64,000 bases of DNA from Oligoflexia bacterium (GCA_016715815.1 JADJXN010000005.1:1-64000); one strand, 5' to 3'; shown: positions 53,772 to 63,150, numbered from the stretch's first letter. Notes: generated by a model from the sequence alone, not told the origin. Numbers and translations are program-made.

Positions 53772-54449
53772 GTGTTTTTATTTATTTCTTTATTATTTCA
53801 AATTCAAAGTGTCTTGGCACAGCAGCCCAGTTATTGCGAGCCTTCGGTATTTTTGAGCCATGAGGTAAAACCCAAAACTCTTATTGAATTAAATGAATTT
53901 GGACTACTTCGTCTTCATGCTTTTGAATTTGGCAGTGTAAGACTTGTGGGGCTCGCTGTAGGGCTTTCTGTACCTAATTATGTTAAAAATTTGGCTTTAA
54001 AGCATTCTCCCTCCACTGGAGATCAAAAATACTGCACATGGTACTTTAATAAATGGAACTGGATTGCTGAGCGTGATTTTAACTGGCACTACCTACCTAT
54101 CCCATTAAAAAACCAAGAGAAAATGGCCAAAATCTATGAAGAAGTGTTAGATAAAAGCTTTGATCAAGAACTCCCAAGCTTTATAAGTTGCCTTCAAAAC
54201 CATAAATACTTAGCCCTTGGCTGCAATAATATGCAACATCGAGGGCCAAGTGTGTTTTCTATGCTTTTAGCATTTAGTGGATGCTCACCTGAAAACTCTA
54301 CTATTATTGCAAACTCTCTATGGGGACTAAATGGCATCAAATTTAAAACAAGACTCGCCATTGCACAAAAGGGTTATCAACTAGGCGAACTTCGCCCATA
54401 CTCAAGACTTCGCCTACAAAATATTTTCAAAAACTCAAATAACAATTAA
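53772..54449 (+). CDS. Secreted hypothetical protein
   Basis: 225 residues from a GTG start preceded by GGGGG. The signal peptide is short (FLFISLLFQIQSVLA, cleavage before QQPSYC). The mature protein has about six Cys residues, which suggests disulfide bonds in the periplasm, and a Trp-rich stretch (TWYFNKWNWIAERDFNWHY). No family recognised. Its end lies 35 bases before another small secreted-protein gene. Confidence 0.6.
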   Translation: MFLFISLLFQIQSVLAQQPSYCEPSVFLSHEVKPKTLIELNEFGLLRLHAFEFGSVRLVGLAVGLSVPNYVKNLALKHSPSTGDQKYCTWYFNKWNWIAERDFNWHYLPIPLKNQEKMAKIYEEVLDKSFDQELPSFISCLQNHKYLALGCNNMQHRGPSVFSMLLAFSGCSPENSTIIANSLWGLNGIKFKTRLAIAQKGYQLGELRPYSRLRLQNIFKNSNNN

Positions 54450-54484
54450 CAATTTGCGTCACATCTGCTAAACCTACGACACTT

Positions 54485-54925
54485 ATGAAGTATTTATTAC
54501 TAGCTATTATGAGTATTACTTCCCTTAGCGCCTTTGGTGGCTATGAGATCCGCTACCCCATTACCTGTCGTGGTGGGGAGATGAATGAATTTAATTTTAG
54601 GTACTTTCCTAATAGTATGGCCCTACTTACTTTGGAATTTATTAAAAGCAAAGGCCAGAGCACCCAGGAACTTAAGCCCGGTGAATGCCGCTGGGACTAC
54701 AGGCAATTTAAAAATGATGACCCTTCTATGATTTGCCATTTTGTAAAAGATTTGGATATTAAATTAATTAGATCTGCGGGAAACAATTTTAACATTCAAA
54801 ACATTAATTCTGAGTCAGCACCTTATGTAGCTGCGGCCTTTAATGATGCCAATAAATATTTTAGAATGCTTGTATTTAAAGATGATTCTCTTAACTGCTT
54901 AACCGTTTCAGCAACGCTACCCTAA
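54485..54925 (+). CDS. Small secreted hypothetical protein
   Basis: 146 residues with a signal peptide (KYLLLAIMSITSLSAFG) and four Cys residues in the mature part (ITCRGGEMN, GECRWDY, MICHFV, LNCLTV), likely two disulfides. No family recognised. It converges with the pseudo-receiver gene, overlapping by four bases. Confidence 0.6.
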   Translation: MKYLLLAIMSITSLSAFGGYEIRYPITCRGGEMNEFNFRYFPNSMALLTLEFIKSKGQSTQELKPGECRWDYRQFKNDDPSMICHFVKDLDIKLIRSAGNNFNIQNINSESAPYVAAAFNDANKYFRMLVFKDDSLNCLTVSATLP

Positions 54926-56478
54926 GAGGCTGACTTTTTTTCAAGAATAAATTGAGAAGCTGTTTCTAAAAATTTACTTTTTGCACAATAGATAAAATAG
55001 TTTTGAAGATCATCCTTTTTAATAAATAAAACCTCATGTTTATAGTTAGCTAGCTTTGATAATTGATGAGCTGTCATGGCTGCCCCATTAACACAATAGC
55101 AAAGGTATTTTTTATTTTTAGGCATATAAATATACACATCAAAAGGTAGGATTTCTTGGGCTTTTAAATCTGAGGTTTTAATTGAAAGTAAATCTTCTTC
55201 TTTTACATGTTTAAACATTGGTAGTGAATCAGATGGTATGTAGGCAAAAATTACTTGTTCTCCATGATGATTGGCATCTACAAAAAAATCGGCTTTCTGT
55301 TTGGCCCAAGAAGCGAAATTTAAAGGCTCTAAAGAAATCTCAAATATTCCACTTACGTTTTCCAGTGTGTGGCCAACTAAATTCATTTTTTCATACAACT
55401 TAGTGACTGCTTCAGTTATAAAATCTTTATTCACTTTATTAAGTGCTGAAGCCATAAATAAATAACCAGTAAACATTTTTGATTTTATAATTGTGACAGC
55501 TGCATGGCTTGATAAATTAATTTTATTATCTACTACATCACTAATACTGGCTGTATCCTCTACTGCTGATTTTACGCATTTTGCTAATAAACTAGAATAA
55601 TCTTTAGCAGACAGTGTCGATTTATTGTTTTCTTTTTCAATTTGATAGTTTTTTTCATCCTTTTTGGTTTCGCCATACTCCATTGTTACTTCTTTATCTT
55701 TAAATTTCTCTAAAGACTCTTCATTTAAAATATCAAAATCTATACCAAGCTCCATTCGCTTTAAATCTACATATTGAATGGCTCCTTTAATGGAATCTAT
55801 AAATATGGAATCCGCTTTATCTTCAGTAGCAAACATAAGTAGTTGCTTAAGATTTGATTTCCAAACTTGGCTGATTTCATCAAATGTGGGAGTTTTATCG
55901 CCTTTAAAATAATAGAATTTTTCTTTTTTACCTTCTTCAACAATGCCCTCAAAAATTTTAGTTTTATCTTCAAGCTCTTCAACTTGATTCCATTTTGTAT
56001 TTTTAGGAAGCCCCTTAAAATCACTTACCAAAGTGTAACCAGAACTTTTTTTTGTAGTTTTCTTTTTTTCATTTCTACTATTAAGCATTACCTGAATTCG
56101 TCTTTCCACACCGATACTGCTTATTGGTGGGTAAATGGCATTAGGAATTCCACTTCTCATCATACTTGAAGTGTCCCTTAGGTTGGTGTTTTCAGCAAAA
56201 ATTCCGCATAGAATTTTAAAACTATTTGTTAAAAGAGAGTACACTTTTACAACATCAACATTAGCTAGCTTCCAACTAATCATTAAAATATCTGCACCAT
56301 TATTACTTATTTCAGAAATAACATCTGGAAGCTTATGAAACACTCTAACCTTGTATCCTCTAGTTTTTAAGTGTGTAAAGGCTGGCAAAACAGAAGAATT
56401 TTCGTTGGCGAGCACAATAATTTTTGCAGGCCCAGATGATACCAACTCGTCAAGGCCATCAGTTTGATTTGTTTCCAT
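54922..56478 (-). CDS. Pseudo-receiver protein with HD-GYP-N-like C-terminus
   Basis: 518 residues. The N-terminal 130 residues have the beta-alpha order of a receiver domain (KIIVLANENSSVLPAFTHLK; DILMISWKLANVD) but lack the acidic pocket and the phospho-acceptor Asp, so it is a pseudo-receiver. A charged helical middle follows. The C-terminal 70 residues (LPFDVYIYMPKNKKYLCYCVNGAAMTAHQL) resemble the DUF3391 domain usually found before HD-GYP phosphodiesterases; no HD-GYP follows. The gene lies 58 bases after the last STAS-like gene on the same strand and probably shares its transcript. Confidence 0.6.
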   Translation of the reverse strand: METNQTDGLDELVSSGPAKIIVLANENSSVLPAFTHLKTRGYKVRVFHKLPDVISEISNNGADILMISWKLANVDVVKVYSLLTNSFKILCGIFAENTNLRDTSSMMRSGIPNAIYPPISSIGVERRIQVMLNSRNEKKKTTKKSSGYTLVSDFKGLPKNTKWNQVEELEDKTKIFEGIVEEGKKEKFYYFKGDKTPTFDEISQVWKSNLKQLLMFATEDKADSIFIDSIKGAIQYVDLKRMELGIDFDILNEESLEKFKDKEVTMEYGETKKDEKNYQIEKENNKSTLSAKDYSSLLAKCVKSAVEDTASISDVVDNKINLSSHAAVTIIKSKMFTGYLFMASALNKVNKDFITEAVTKLYEKMNLVGHTLENVSGIFEISLEPLNFASWAKQKADFFVDANHHGEQVIFAYIPSDSLPMFKHVKEEDLLSIKTSDLKAQEILPFDVYIYMPKNKKYLCYCVNGAAMTAHQLSKLANYKHEVLFIKKDDLQNYFIYCAKSKFLETASQFILEKKSAS

Positions 56479-56536
56479 AATTTCATGATTTTATCGGCGA
56501 GATTTTATATTTTAATTAGCCTTACTAAACTTTAGT

Positions 56537-57007
56537 CTAGCGTTTGTCTAAGAAATGGAAATATTTGGCCTCTATGGCATCTATCGCAGCAGGCGCCACA
56601 CAAGTTCCGCATAAAACCTGGTTAGGGTGAGTTACTTTAGATGTTTTATCAAAGTTTTTGCCTCTCTCGTATAAAACAGAAATCATATTCACACATTTAG
56701 AACAAACATAGGGGACATAAAAGGATTCAATTGTAACATAGCTAGGTTTAAAGTTTGTCACCATGTTCATTTGATCTACACAAACTCTTCTGCAATGAGA
56801 AAATTTAATAGTAATACTTCTTGGTATTTCTTGAAGATAAGCAATCCACTGCTTAACTCCAATTGAATTAATGGCTTCAATTTTATCAAAATTAAACACA
56901 ATAGTCTTTGCACCTTTTAAGTCTAATTTTGGAAGTTGGCCATCACCATTTAAAATTCCTGTAAGTTCAACAGAAATGAGGCCATTTGGTTGTTTATCTA
57001 CTTTCAT
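56537..57007 (-). CDS. STAS-like protein with C-terminal zinc ribbon (paralog A)
   Basis: 156 residues. The first 95 form a STAS-like fold (strand LISVELTGIL; TIVFNFDKIEAINSIGVKQW), as in anti-anti-sigma factors. The position of the SpoIIAA phospho-Ser, directly before the Gly, is Ile here; the preceding Ser is kept. The conserved block CRRVCVDQMNMV follows, then a zinc-ribbon-like tail with CSKC and CGTC pairs and a final AKYFHFL. It starts 14 bases after paralog B on the same strand. Two more copies lie in the window. Confidence 0.7.
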   Translation of the reverse strand: MKVDKQPNGLISVELTGILNGDGQLPKLDLKGAKTIVFNFDKIEAINSIGVKQWIAYLQEIPRSITIKFSHCRRVCVDQMNMVTNFKPSYVTIESFYVPYVCSKCVNMISVLYERGKNFDKTSKVTHPNQVLCGTCVAPAAIDAIEAKYFHFLDKR

Positions 57008-57021
57008 TTTTTACTTTCTAA

Positions 57022-57492
57022 TTATTTTCTTTTTAAAAACATAAAATATTTTGCTTCCATAACATCCATTTGCATTGGCACTTTACACTTGGGACACTCT
57101 ACTTTTTGTGGGTGATTTATCTTTCCAGAGGTATCAAACTCTTTCCCATTATTATAAAGTGTAGGCTGAACCTTAGAACACTCATCACAATAATAAGGCA
57201 CAAAAAAAGAATCCACCGCTATGTGTTTTGGTTTAAAACCCATTACCATATTCATTTGGTCTACAAATACTCTGGGACAATTTACATATTTAGTTGGTAC
57301 ATTTTGAGGAATCTCTCCCAAATAACCAATCCACATTTTTACACCTATGGAATTAATAGCATCTACATTGGCAAAATCAAAAACTACGCCTTTAGCTCCA
57401 TTTAAGCTTAATTTATTCAAATGAATGTCTTCGTTTATTAAGCCGGAAACCTGAACATTAACTATGCCATCTTTGTTTGTAACATTTAGCAT
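57022..57492 (-). CDS. STAS-like protein with C-terminal zinc ribbon (paralog B)
   Basis: 156 residues from the ATG at 57492; GGAGGAG nine bases upstream decides this start over the in-frame GTG at 57510, and it gives the same length as paralog A. STAS-like core with GVVFDFANVDAINSIGVKMW, then NCPRVFVDQMNMVMGF, CDEC and CPKC pairs, and AKYFMFL. It is first in the B-A-pseudo-receiver run and is divergent from the ATPase gene across about 150 bases. Confidence 0.72.
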   Translation of the reverse strand: MLNVTNKDGIVNVQVSGLINEDIHLNKLSLNGAKGVVFDFANVDAINSIGVKMWIGYLGEIPQNVPTKYVNCPRVFVDQMNMVMGFKPKHIAVDSFFVPYYCDECSKVQPTLYNNGKEFDTSGKINHPQKVECPKCKVPMQMDVMEAKYFMFLKRK

Positions 57493-57646
57493 GGGTCTAA
57501 TCTCCTCCACTTAAACATTAGGATACTGATTTTAAAAATAAATAACAAAATAAATTTAGACTAATTTTAACCAGACCAAAGTAGATGATGTAAAAGTTTA
57601 ATTTTGTCAGATTTACTCTCTAACTAAATACCAGTAAACTAACATC

Positions 57647-58503
57647 ATGCAATTTTTAGGAAACACACAATATCTGCAACAAAATTAAAAAATAACTCAA
57701 TTTTTAATGACATTTGTTTTACTGATGAAAGCCTAGATGAACTTCCAAAAAACGAGATAGCTAAAAAATGTATTTTAGTTACAAGTAAAAACTTAGAACC
57801 TCAAGAAGTTGTTTTACTTGTTTCTAAAAATAAAATTAAACATATAATTCAAGGAAGCTATTCCGATCTTGAAAATGAACTTATAATAGCAGCAAAATTT
57901 ATAAAAAATCATGACGACTTATTAAACCTTAATATTAAAAATATTTTTAATTTTAAAAAAATAGATTTCTCTCAAAAAATGAATTGTTCAAAAGATAAAA
58001 ATAAACTCCGTGAAGACATAGATAAGTTTATTAATTCAAAACCAGAACTCTTAAAGCCCCTTTCAGAATCCCTATGGACTATTGCAGATGAGCTTTTTAT
58101 GAACTCATTTTATGATGCACCTACAGATTCAAATGGCAAACACTTATATGCTCAACTTCCCAGAACATCAGCTGTGCAGCTTGAAAAAGCCAAGCCTGTG
58201 GAGATCTTTATTTGTTTTGATGATGCTAATGTCATCATTGGCTCTATAGATTTTTTTGGCTCTTTTAATGAAAATAAATTTCTAAAGCAATTTAACTCAT
58301 CTTACACCAATGAAAACTCTAACATCAATATGGGTAAAGGGGGAGCTGGCATAGGGTGCAAGATTATGTTCGAGCACAGTATGAGCACTTATTTTTATTC
58401 ATTAAAAAATAAATTCACACTTGTTTGCTGTAAAATTCCAACCTACCACAATAAACAAAGAAAAGATTTGCTTTACAAAAACTTACATCTTTCAATTAAA
58501 TAA
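57647..58503 (+). pseudogene. RsbW/SpoIIAB-like ATPase gene with displaced 5' frame
   Basis: From 57658 to the stop at 58503 one frame is open with no ATG, GTG or TTG until 57979, yet the earlier part is protein-like (ICFTDESLDELPKNEIAKKC; VSKNKIKHIIQG). A good ATG at 57647 is in another frame; one more T in the T5 run at 57653-57657 would join them into about 286 residues. The C-terminal part is a GHKL ATPase: N-box DELFMNSFYDAP, a degenerate DFFG box and G-box GKGGAGIG. The N-terminal 100 residues resemble a degenerate receiver. The likely role is an anti-sigma-type kinase for the flanking STAS-like proteins. The minimal unambiguous frame is 57979-58503 (174 residues). Confidence 0.6.
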
Positions 58504-58505
58504 AT

Positions 58506-58967
58506 TTATCTGGTAAGAAAATTAAAATACTTGGCTTTTATAACATCCATCTCAGCATCAATTTTACATTTATCACACACTACTTGGGTTAGTTGAGAAA
58601 CAATCTTGTTTTCATATTGCTTGCCATGCTCATATAACGAATTAAAAAATTTCTGGCATTTTGGACAATGATAAGGAACATAAAAAGACTCAACCACTGC
58701 ATTTGCTGGTAAAAAGTTTGTTACCATATTCATTTGATCGACCACTATTCTTTTACAATTTCTAAAAATTATTTTCATTTCTGGATCTATTTTTTGTAAA
58801 TAACTAATCCAACCCTTAACCCCGTAAGAGTTAAAGCCATCAAGTTTATTAAAATCAAAAATGATAGTGTCCACACCTTTTGTATCTAAAACAGGGAATT
58901 CGGTTTCAGCATTCACAAGCCCTGTGATTTGAACTGTAAGTAAATTTTTAGATTTTATAGCTAACAT
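58506..58967 (-). CDS. STAS-like protein with C-terminal zinc ribbon (paralog C)
   Basis: 153 residues, clearly homologous to paralogs A and B: TIIFDFNKLDGFNSYGVKGW (Tyr at the SpoIIAA phospho-Ser position), NCKRIVVDQMNMVTNF, CPKC and CDKC pairs, and AKYFNFL at the end. Its stop lies two bases from the stop of the ATPase gene on the opposite strand. The convergent placement suggests it is transcribed separately from paralogs A and B. Confidence 0.72.
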   Translation of the reverse strand: MLAIKSKNLLTVQITGLVNAETEFPVLDTKGVDTIIFDFNKLDGFNSYGVKGWISYLQKIDPEMKIIFRNCKRIVVDQMNMVTNFLPANAVVESFYVPYHCPKCQKFFNSLYEHGKQYENKIVSQLTQVVCDKCKIDAEMDVIKAKYFNFLTR

Positions 58968-59092
58968 TTATTTAAATGTTAAATATTACTAAGTGAACAT
59001 TCAATTATTGGTTTAGCCACTTTAGACTTTTTAGACCAAAGCCTAATCTTTCTAATTTACAAATGCTGATTTTAGTGTTTTTACTGGCTTTG

Positions 59093-60978
59093 ATGCTAAG
59101 TTTAGAAACCTACACTAAAATGTACAGCCACTCTACTGAACAACCTGAAGCTTTTTGGGCAGAACAGGCCCAGAGAATAAGCTGGTTTAAAAAATGGGAA
59201 AGAGTTAAAACCAGTTTGAGAGCCCTGTCTTTATTAAGTGGTTTGAGGGGGCAAAACTTAATGTGTCCTACAATTGTATTGATCGCCACTTACAGCTACA
59301 CAGTGAAAAGCTTGCTCTTATTTGGGAGCCCGATGTACCCACACAAGAACCTCGCTTTATTACTTATAAAGAACTTCACATTGAAGTTTGTAAGCTTTCA
59401 AACATATTAAAGAAAAATGGGGTTAAAAAAGGGGATCGTGTCACCATTTACATGCCCATGATTCCTGAAGCAGTTTATGCCATGCAAGCTTGCGCAAGAA
59501 TTGGCGCCATTCATTCTGTTATATTTGGCGGTTTTGCACCAGATTCTATAGCAGATAGAATAAATGATTGTAATTCAAATTTTATTATAACTGCCGACGA
59601 AGGTTTACGTGGGGGCAAAAAAATACCGCTTAAAAAAAATATTGATGAGGCCCTTTTAAAAACAACCTCGGTAAAAAATGTTTTAGTCTATAAACACACA
59701 GGTGTTCATATTGATTGGAATTTAAAGCGAGATCTTTGGTGGCATGAAGAAGCTAAAAATGTAGATACTCAATGCGAACCAGAAGTGATGGATGCTGAGG
59801 ACCCCCTTTTTATTTTATACACCTCAGGCTCTACAGGAAAACCAAAAGGAGCCCTACACACAACTGGTGGATATATTTTATATGCAAATATAACTCATCA
59901 GTATATTTTTGATCATAAGCCTGATGATATTTTTTGGTGTACCGCTGATGTGGGTTGGATTACAGGCCACACTTACATTGTTTATGGCCCACTCAGTAAT
60001 GCTTCAACAGTTGTTATTTTTGAAGGTGTTCCTAATTACCCCACGCCGTCTCGCTTTTGGGAAGTAGTAGATAAACATAAAGTGAGTGTGTTTTACACAG
60101 CCCCTACAGCTATTAGGTCTTTAATGCGTGAGTCTTTAGATTTTGTAACAAAAACCAAAAGAAAAAGTTTACGTCTTTTAGGAAGCGTGGGAGAACCCAT
60201 AAACCCTGAGGCATGGCAATGGTATTTTGAAAATATTGGTGAAAGCCGCTGTCCTATTGTTGATACCTGGTGGCAAACAGAAACAGGTGGCATTTTAATT
60301 AGCCCCATACCAAATGCAATGAAGCAAAAACCAGGTTCTGCAACACTGCCATTTTTTGGAGTAAAACCAGTTTTATTAACTACTGATGGTGTAAAAATAA
60401 ATGGGGCTGGAGATGGCGTTTTATGCCTACAAGATTCCTGGCCAGGACAAATGCGAACCGTTTTTAATAACCATCAACGTTTTGAAGAAACTTATTTTAA
60501 CACTTACAAGGGTTTTTATTTTACTGGAGATGCCTGTAAACGTGATGAAGATGGCTATTATTGGATCACGGGCAGAACAGATGATGTTTTAAAAATTTCA
60601 GGACATAGAATAGGAACCGCTGAAATTGAAAGTGCTCTTGTGGACCATAAAAGTGTTGCAGAAGCCGCCGCTGTTGGTTACCCCCATGATATTAAAGGCC
60701 ATGGAATTTATGTTTTTGTAACTTTAAAAAATAAAGCTGAGCCAACTGAAGAATTAAAAAAAGAGCTCATCCAACATGTTAGAAAAATAATAGGCCCCAT
60801 TGCAACACCTGATTTTTTACAATGGGCACAAGCCCTTCCAAAAACACGCTCAGGAAAAATAATGCGGCGAATTTTAAGAAAAATTGCTGAAAATTCTCCA
60901 GAGCAGCTTGGCGATGTTTCAACCCTAGCGGACCCATCAGTGGTTGAGACACTTGTTAAAGACAGATTGAATATTTGA
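59093..60978 (+). pseudogene. acs: Acetyl-CoA synthetase, frameshifted in this sequence
   Basis: AMP-forming acetate-CoA ligase. The 5' part (MLSLETYTKMYSHSTEQPEA, then WFKKWERVKTS) and the main body (from FESPVFIKWFEGAKLNVSYN onward) are in different frames; adding one T to the TTT at 59215-59217 restores the family sequence exactly. The body has the AMP-binding YTSGSTGKPKG, DTWWQTETGG, and the C-terminal RSGKIMRR with the regulatory lysine. The intact downstream frame starts at 59263 (571 residues) and lacks only the first about 57 residues. Either a real mutation or a sequence error. In the 59063 frame, a start at 59093 fits the family best. Confidence 0.85.
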
Positions 60979-60979
60979 A

Positions 60980-61056
60980 TGGTGACCACGGCAAGGATTG
61001 AACTTGCGACCCCCAGTTTAGGAAACTAGTGCTCTATCCAACTGAGCTACGTGGTC
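60980..61056 (-). tRNA. tRNA-Arg (anticodon CCU)
   Basis: A complete cloverleaf folds on the minus strand: acceptor GACCACG with CGTGGTC, D arm GCTC/GAGC, anticodon stem CTAGT/ACTGG with loop TTCCTAA (anticodon CCU), T arm GCAAG/CTTGC with TTCAATC, and an encoded CCA (60980-60982). It begins one base after the acs stop codon, in convergent orientation. Confidence 0.95.
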
Positions 61057-61135
61057 AGTTATGTATAAGCTAATTAAGCCAATTTTATACCAATGTCTAG
61101 GTATTTGAATTCTACTAATATGATAATATTTATTA

Positions 61136-62701
61136 ATGCTCTTTATTTTACTCATTCTAAGCGCTGCTTTTAGTTATGAACCACCAAAGCTCTATAGCGG
61201 ATCAAGCGGTACCACTCTCTATTTGACCGACAAAACCCCAGAGCAGTGCCTTAAAGATGATCAAGGTCAATGCATTAAAATTCCACCAGGAGAGGAAATA
61301 GAAAATATATTTTTGCTCAATGAAAGTGGCGAAAAATATGAATCTAACAAAAACCAAAAGCCATATTTTATAAACAAAGAAAAAAGATTAGGTTACTTAT
61401 ATAATAATCAAGTTGTGGCTATTAAAATAGAAGATCTCACAAAGCGCATGCCAATAAAAACTGGTTTTAGAACTCCAGAGGTGCCAAAAAATGATTGTTG
61501 CTCAAACACGAAGCTAAAGTCAGATAAAACGCTTTTAAATTTAAAAAAAGACTTAGAAAGCTCAGATAAAATTAAAACAAAATTAAAGCAATTTCATAAT
61601 AATTTTTGTGATTCAAGGCGTCCCAAAAATCCTGAAAAAATGGATGAGGAAATTAAAAATTTATATTTAGAATGGGATGAATTTATAAAAGCACAACCCA
61701 CAAGTGAAGAGAAAAAACTAGCTGAACAAGCCAAGGAAATAGACTTAGTCGCTAGAACTGTGCTTTATGAAACACATCCTTTGGGAAGCTTAGACAACCA
61801 AGCAGACTCTGATAAATGCTCCCAAGATGAAGATTGCCCCATTTCGGCCTGTGAAAGAAAAGTAATTACTTTAAGTATTTATAACAGAGGTAACCACCCG
61901 GGATGCAAAACAGGTAAGCACTACTATGGTTGTAAATTTTTAAAAGACTACACTGGTGTGGCAACAAAGCCTAGCCAGTACAGTATATGGAACCCCACAC
62001 TCACTAGTATTTATATGGCTACTTGTTTTTATAAAAATGGCTTAATTGAAAGTGATTTAGTTGAGCAAGATTACAAATTAAGAGTTAAGCAATACAATAA
62101 AGTTGTAGATACCATTACTAACACTCTTTATGAAAAAGACCCTTATTTAAATATTAATTATTCAGAATCAGGTGAAGGTCCCAAGCAAGGTATTAAAAAA
62201 TATTACAACTATTATCACCCACAAGGAATGTTTGGCTGTTTTCAAGATAGCTTTGATAAACAACATACAACAAAAATTGCATATCTAGAAAAAGACAATA
62301 ACTATGGCCTCTTAGTTTTAGAAACCATTATCCCAGATACTCCTGATAAAGAAAAAACAACTTTTAAAATGCATAAATGGAATAAGCCTAAAAATTATAA
62401 TTCTGAAAACATAACCTACTCTTTAGTAGATTATAATAACGAAGAAAAATGGACCATTAGTAAAGACCAGTATGAAAAGCTAAAGCTAAGATATAATTGT
62501 ACTAACATGGGTCTTTCAATTTTAAGTAAAGACCAAAGTGCTTGCAGCCATGTGCCCAAAAAACATTCTTTCACCTCTCCTCTTTGGGCAATAGATCCAC
62601 CTGCTAAAAGAGCTCAATTTACATGTACGATTGGAACAAAGAAGGTCACCATAGGTGGTGAGTGCGATGTTAAATTCCAACCAATTTCTGGGGTGCCATA
62701 A
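61136..62701 (+). CDS. Secreted protein with SleB-like cell-wall hydrolase domain
   Basis: 521 residues. A signal peptide (LFILLILSAAFS) and a charged region of about 190 residues precede a domain (about 200-360) with the order of SleB/hydrolase_2 proteins: LVARTVLYETHP (putative catalytic Glu), VITLSIYNRG, GCKTGKHYYGCKF, SQYSIWNP and YYNYYHPQGMFGC. In SleB this domain is a lytic transglycosylase or amidase acting on peptidoglycan. Many cysteines (about 16) suggest disulfides. A role in wall remodelling or prey-wall attack is inference. It shares a base with the next gene (TAATG). Confidence 0.5.
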   Translation: MLFILLILSAAFSYEPPKLYSGSSGTTLYLTDKTPEQCLKDDQGQCIKIPPGEEIENIFLLNESGEKYESNKNQKPYFINKEKRLGYLYNNQVVAIKIEDLTKRMPIKTGFRTPEVPKNDCCSNTKLKSDKTLLNLKKDLESSDKIKTKLKQFHNNFCDSRRPKNPEKMDEEIKNLYLEWDEFIKAQPTSEEKKLAEQAKEIDLVARTVLYETHPLGSLDNQADSDKCSQDEDCPISACERKVITLSIYNRGNHPGCKTGKHYYGCKFLKDYTGVATKPSQYSIWNPTLTSIYMATCFYKNGLIESDLVEQDYKLRVKQYNKVVDTITNTLYEKDPYLNINYSESGEGPKQGIKKYYNYYHPQGMFGCFQDSFDKQHTTKIAYLEKDNNYGLLVLETIIPDTPDKEKTTFKMHKWNKPKNYNSENITYSLVDYNNEEKWTISKDQYEKLKLRYNCTNMGLSILSKDQSACSHVPKKHSFTSPLWAIDPPAKRAQFTCTIGTKKVTIGGECDVKFQPISGVP

Positions 62702-63150
62702 TGAAATTAATTTTAATAGCACTACTATTTTCAAATTTAAGCTTAGCCAAAGAAATAGTTCCGCTTAAAATGTACAGCTACACAATTCACATTGAACGTG
62801 CAAATTCAGGCTTTGATGAAATTTTAGTTAAAAAGAAAAATAAAGCTGTTTCCAAAATCAGGCTTGAAAGAATGGATGCCTCACCTGAGGTATTAAAATT
62901 TAATCTTATAAAAAATGCCCCTGGTTATGTTTTTATAGACTATTATAAGGGATCCAGTGGCACACGCAACATGATGGATTGTTATGAGGCGCTAGTTTAT
63001 AAAATTGAGGCCAGTGGCAAGATAAAACTAACTCAAAAACTAGAATATAAATGTGATGTAGTCTCAGCAGACCCTGCAGCCCAAGCTGAAGCATTTAAAA
63101 AAAATTACCAACTTATTGTTAAAAATAAAAAACCAATACTTGTTGATTAA
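62701..63150 (+). CDS. Small secreted hypothetical protein
   Basis: 149 residues with a signal peptide (KLILIALLFSNLSLA) and a mature body of alternating strands and Lys-rich segments; two Cys residues (MDCYEA, YKCDVV) may pair. No family recognised. Its ATG overlaps the stop of the SleB-like gene, so the two are co-translated and may act together. Confidence 0.6.
   Translation: MKLILIALLFSNLSLAKEIVPLKMYSYTIHIERANSGFDEILVKKKNKAVSKIRLERMDASPEVLKFNLIKNAPGYVFIDYYKGSSGTRNMMDCYEALVYKIEASGKIKLTQKLEYKCDVVSADPAAQAEAFKKNYQLIVKNKKPILVD

Noticed and set aside
54485..54925. Antitoxin/toxin pair with the neighbouring 225-residue protein
   Set aside because: Both have signal peptides and several cysteines and there is no toxin motif; small secreted proteins is the safer description.
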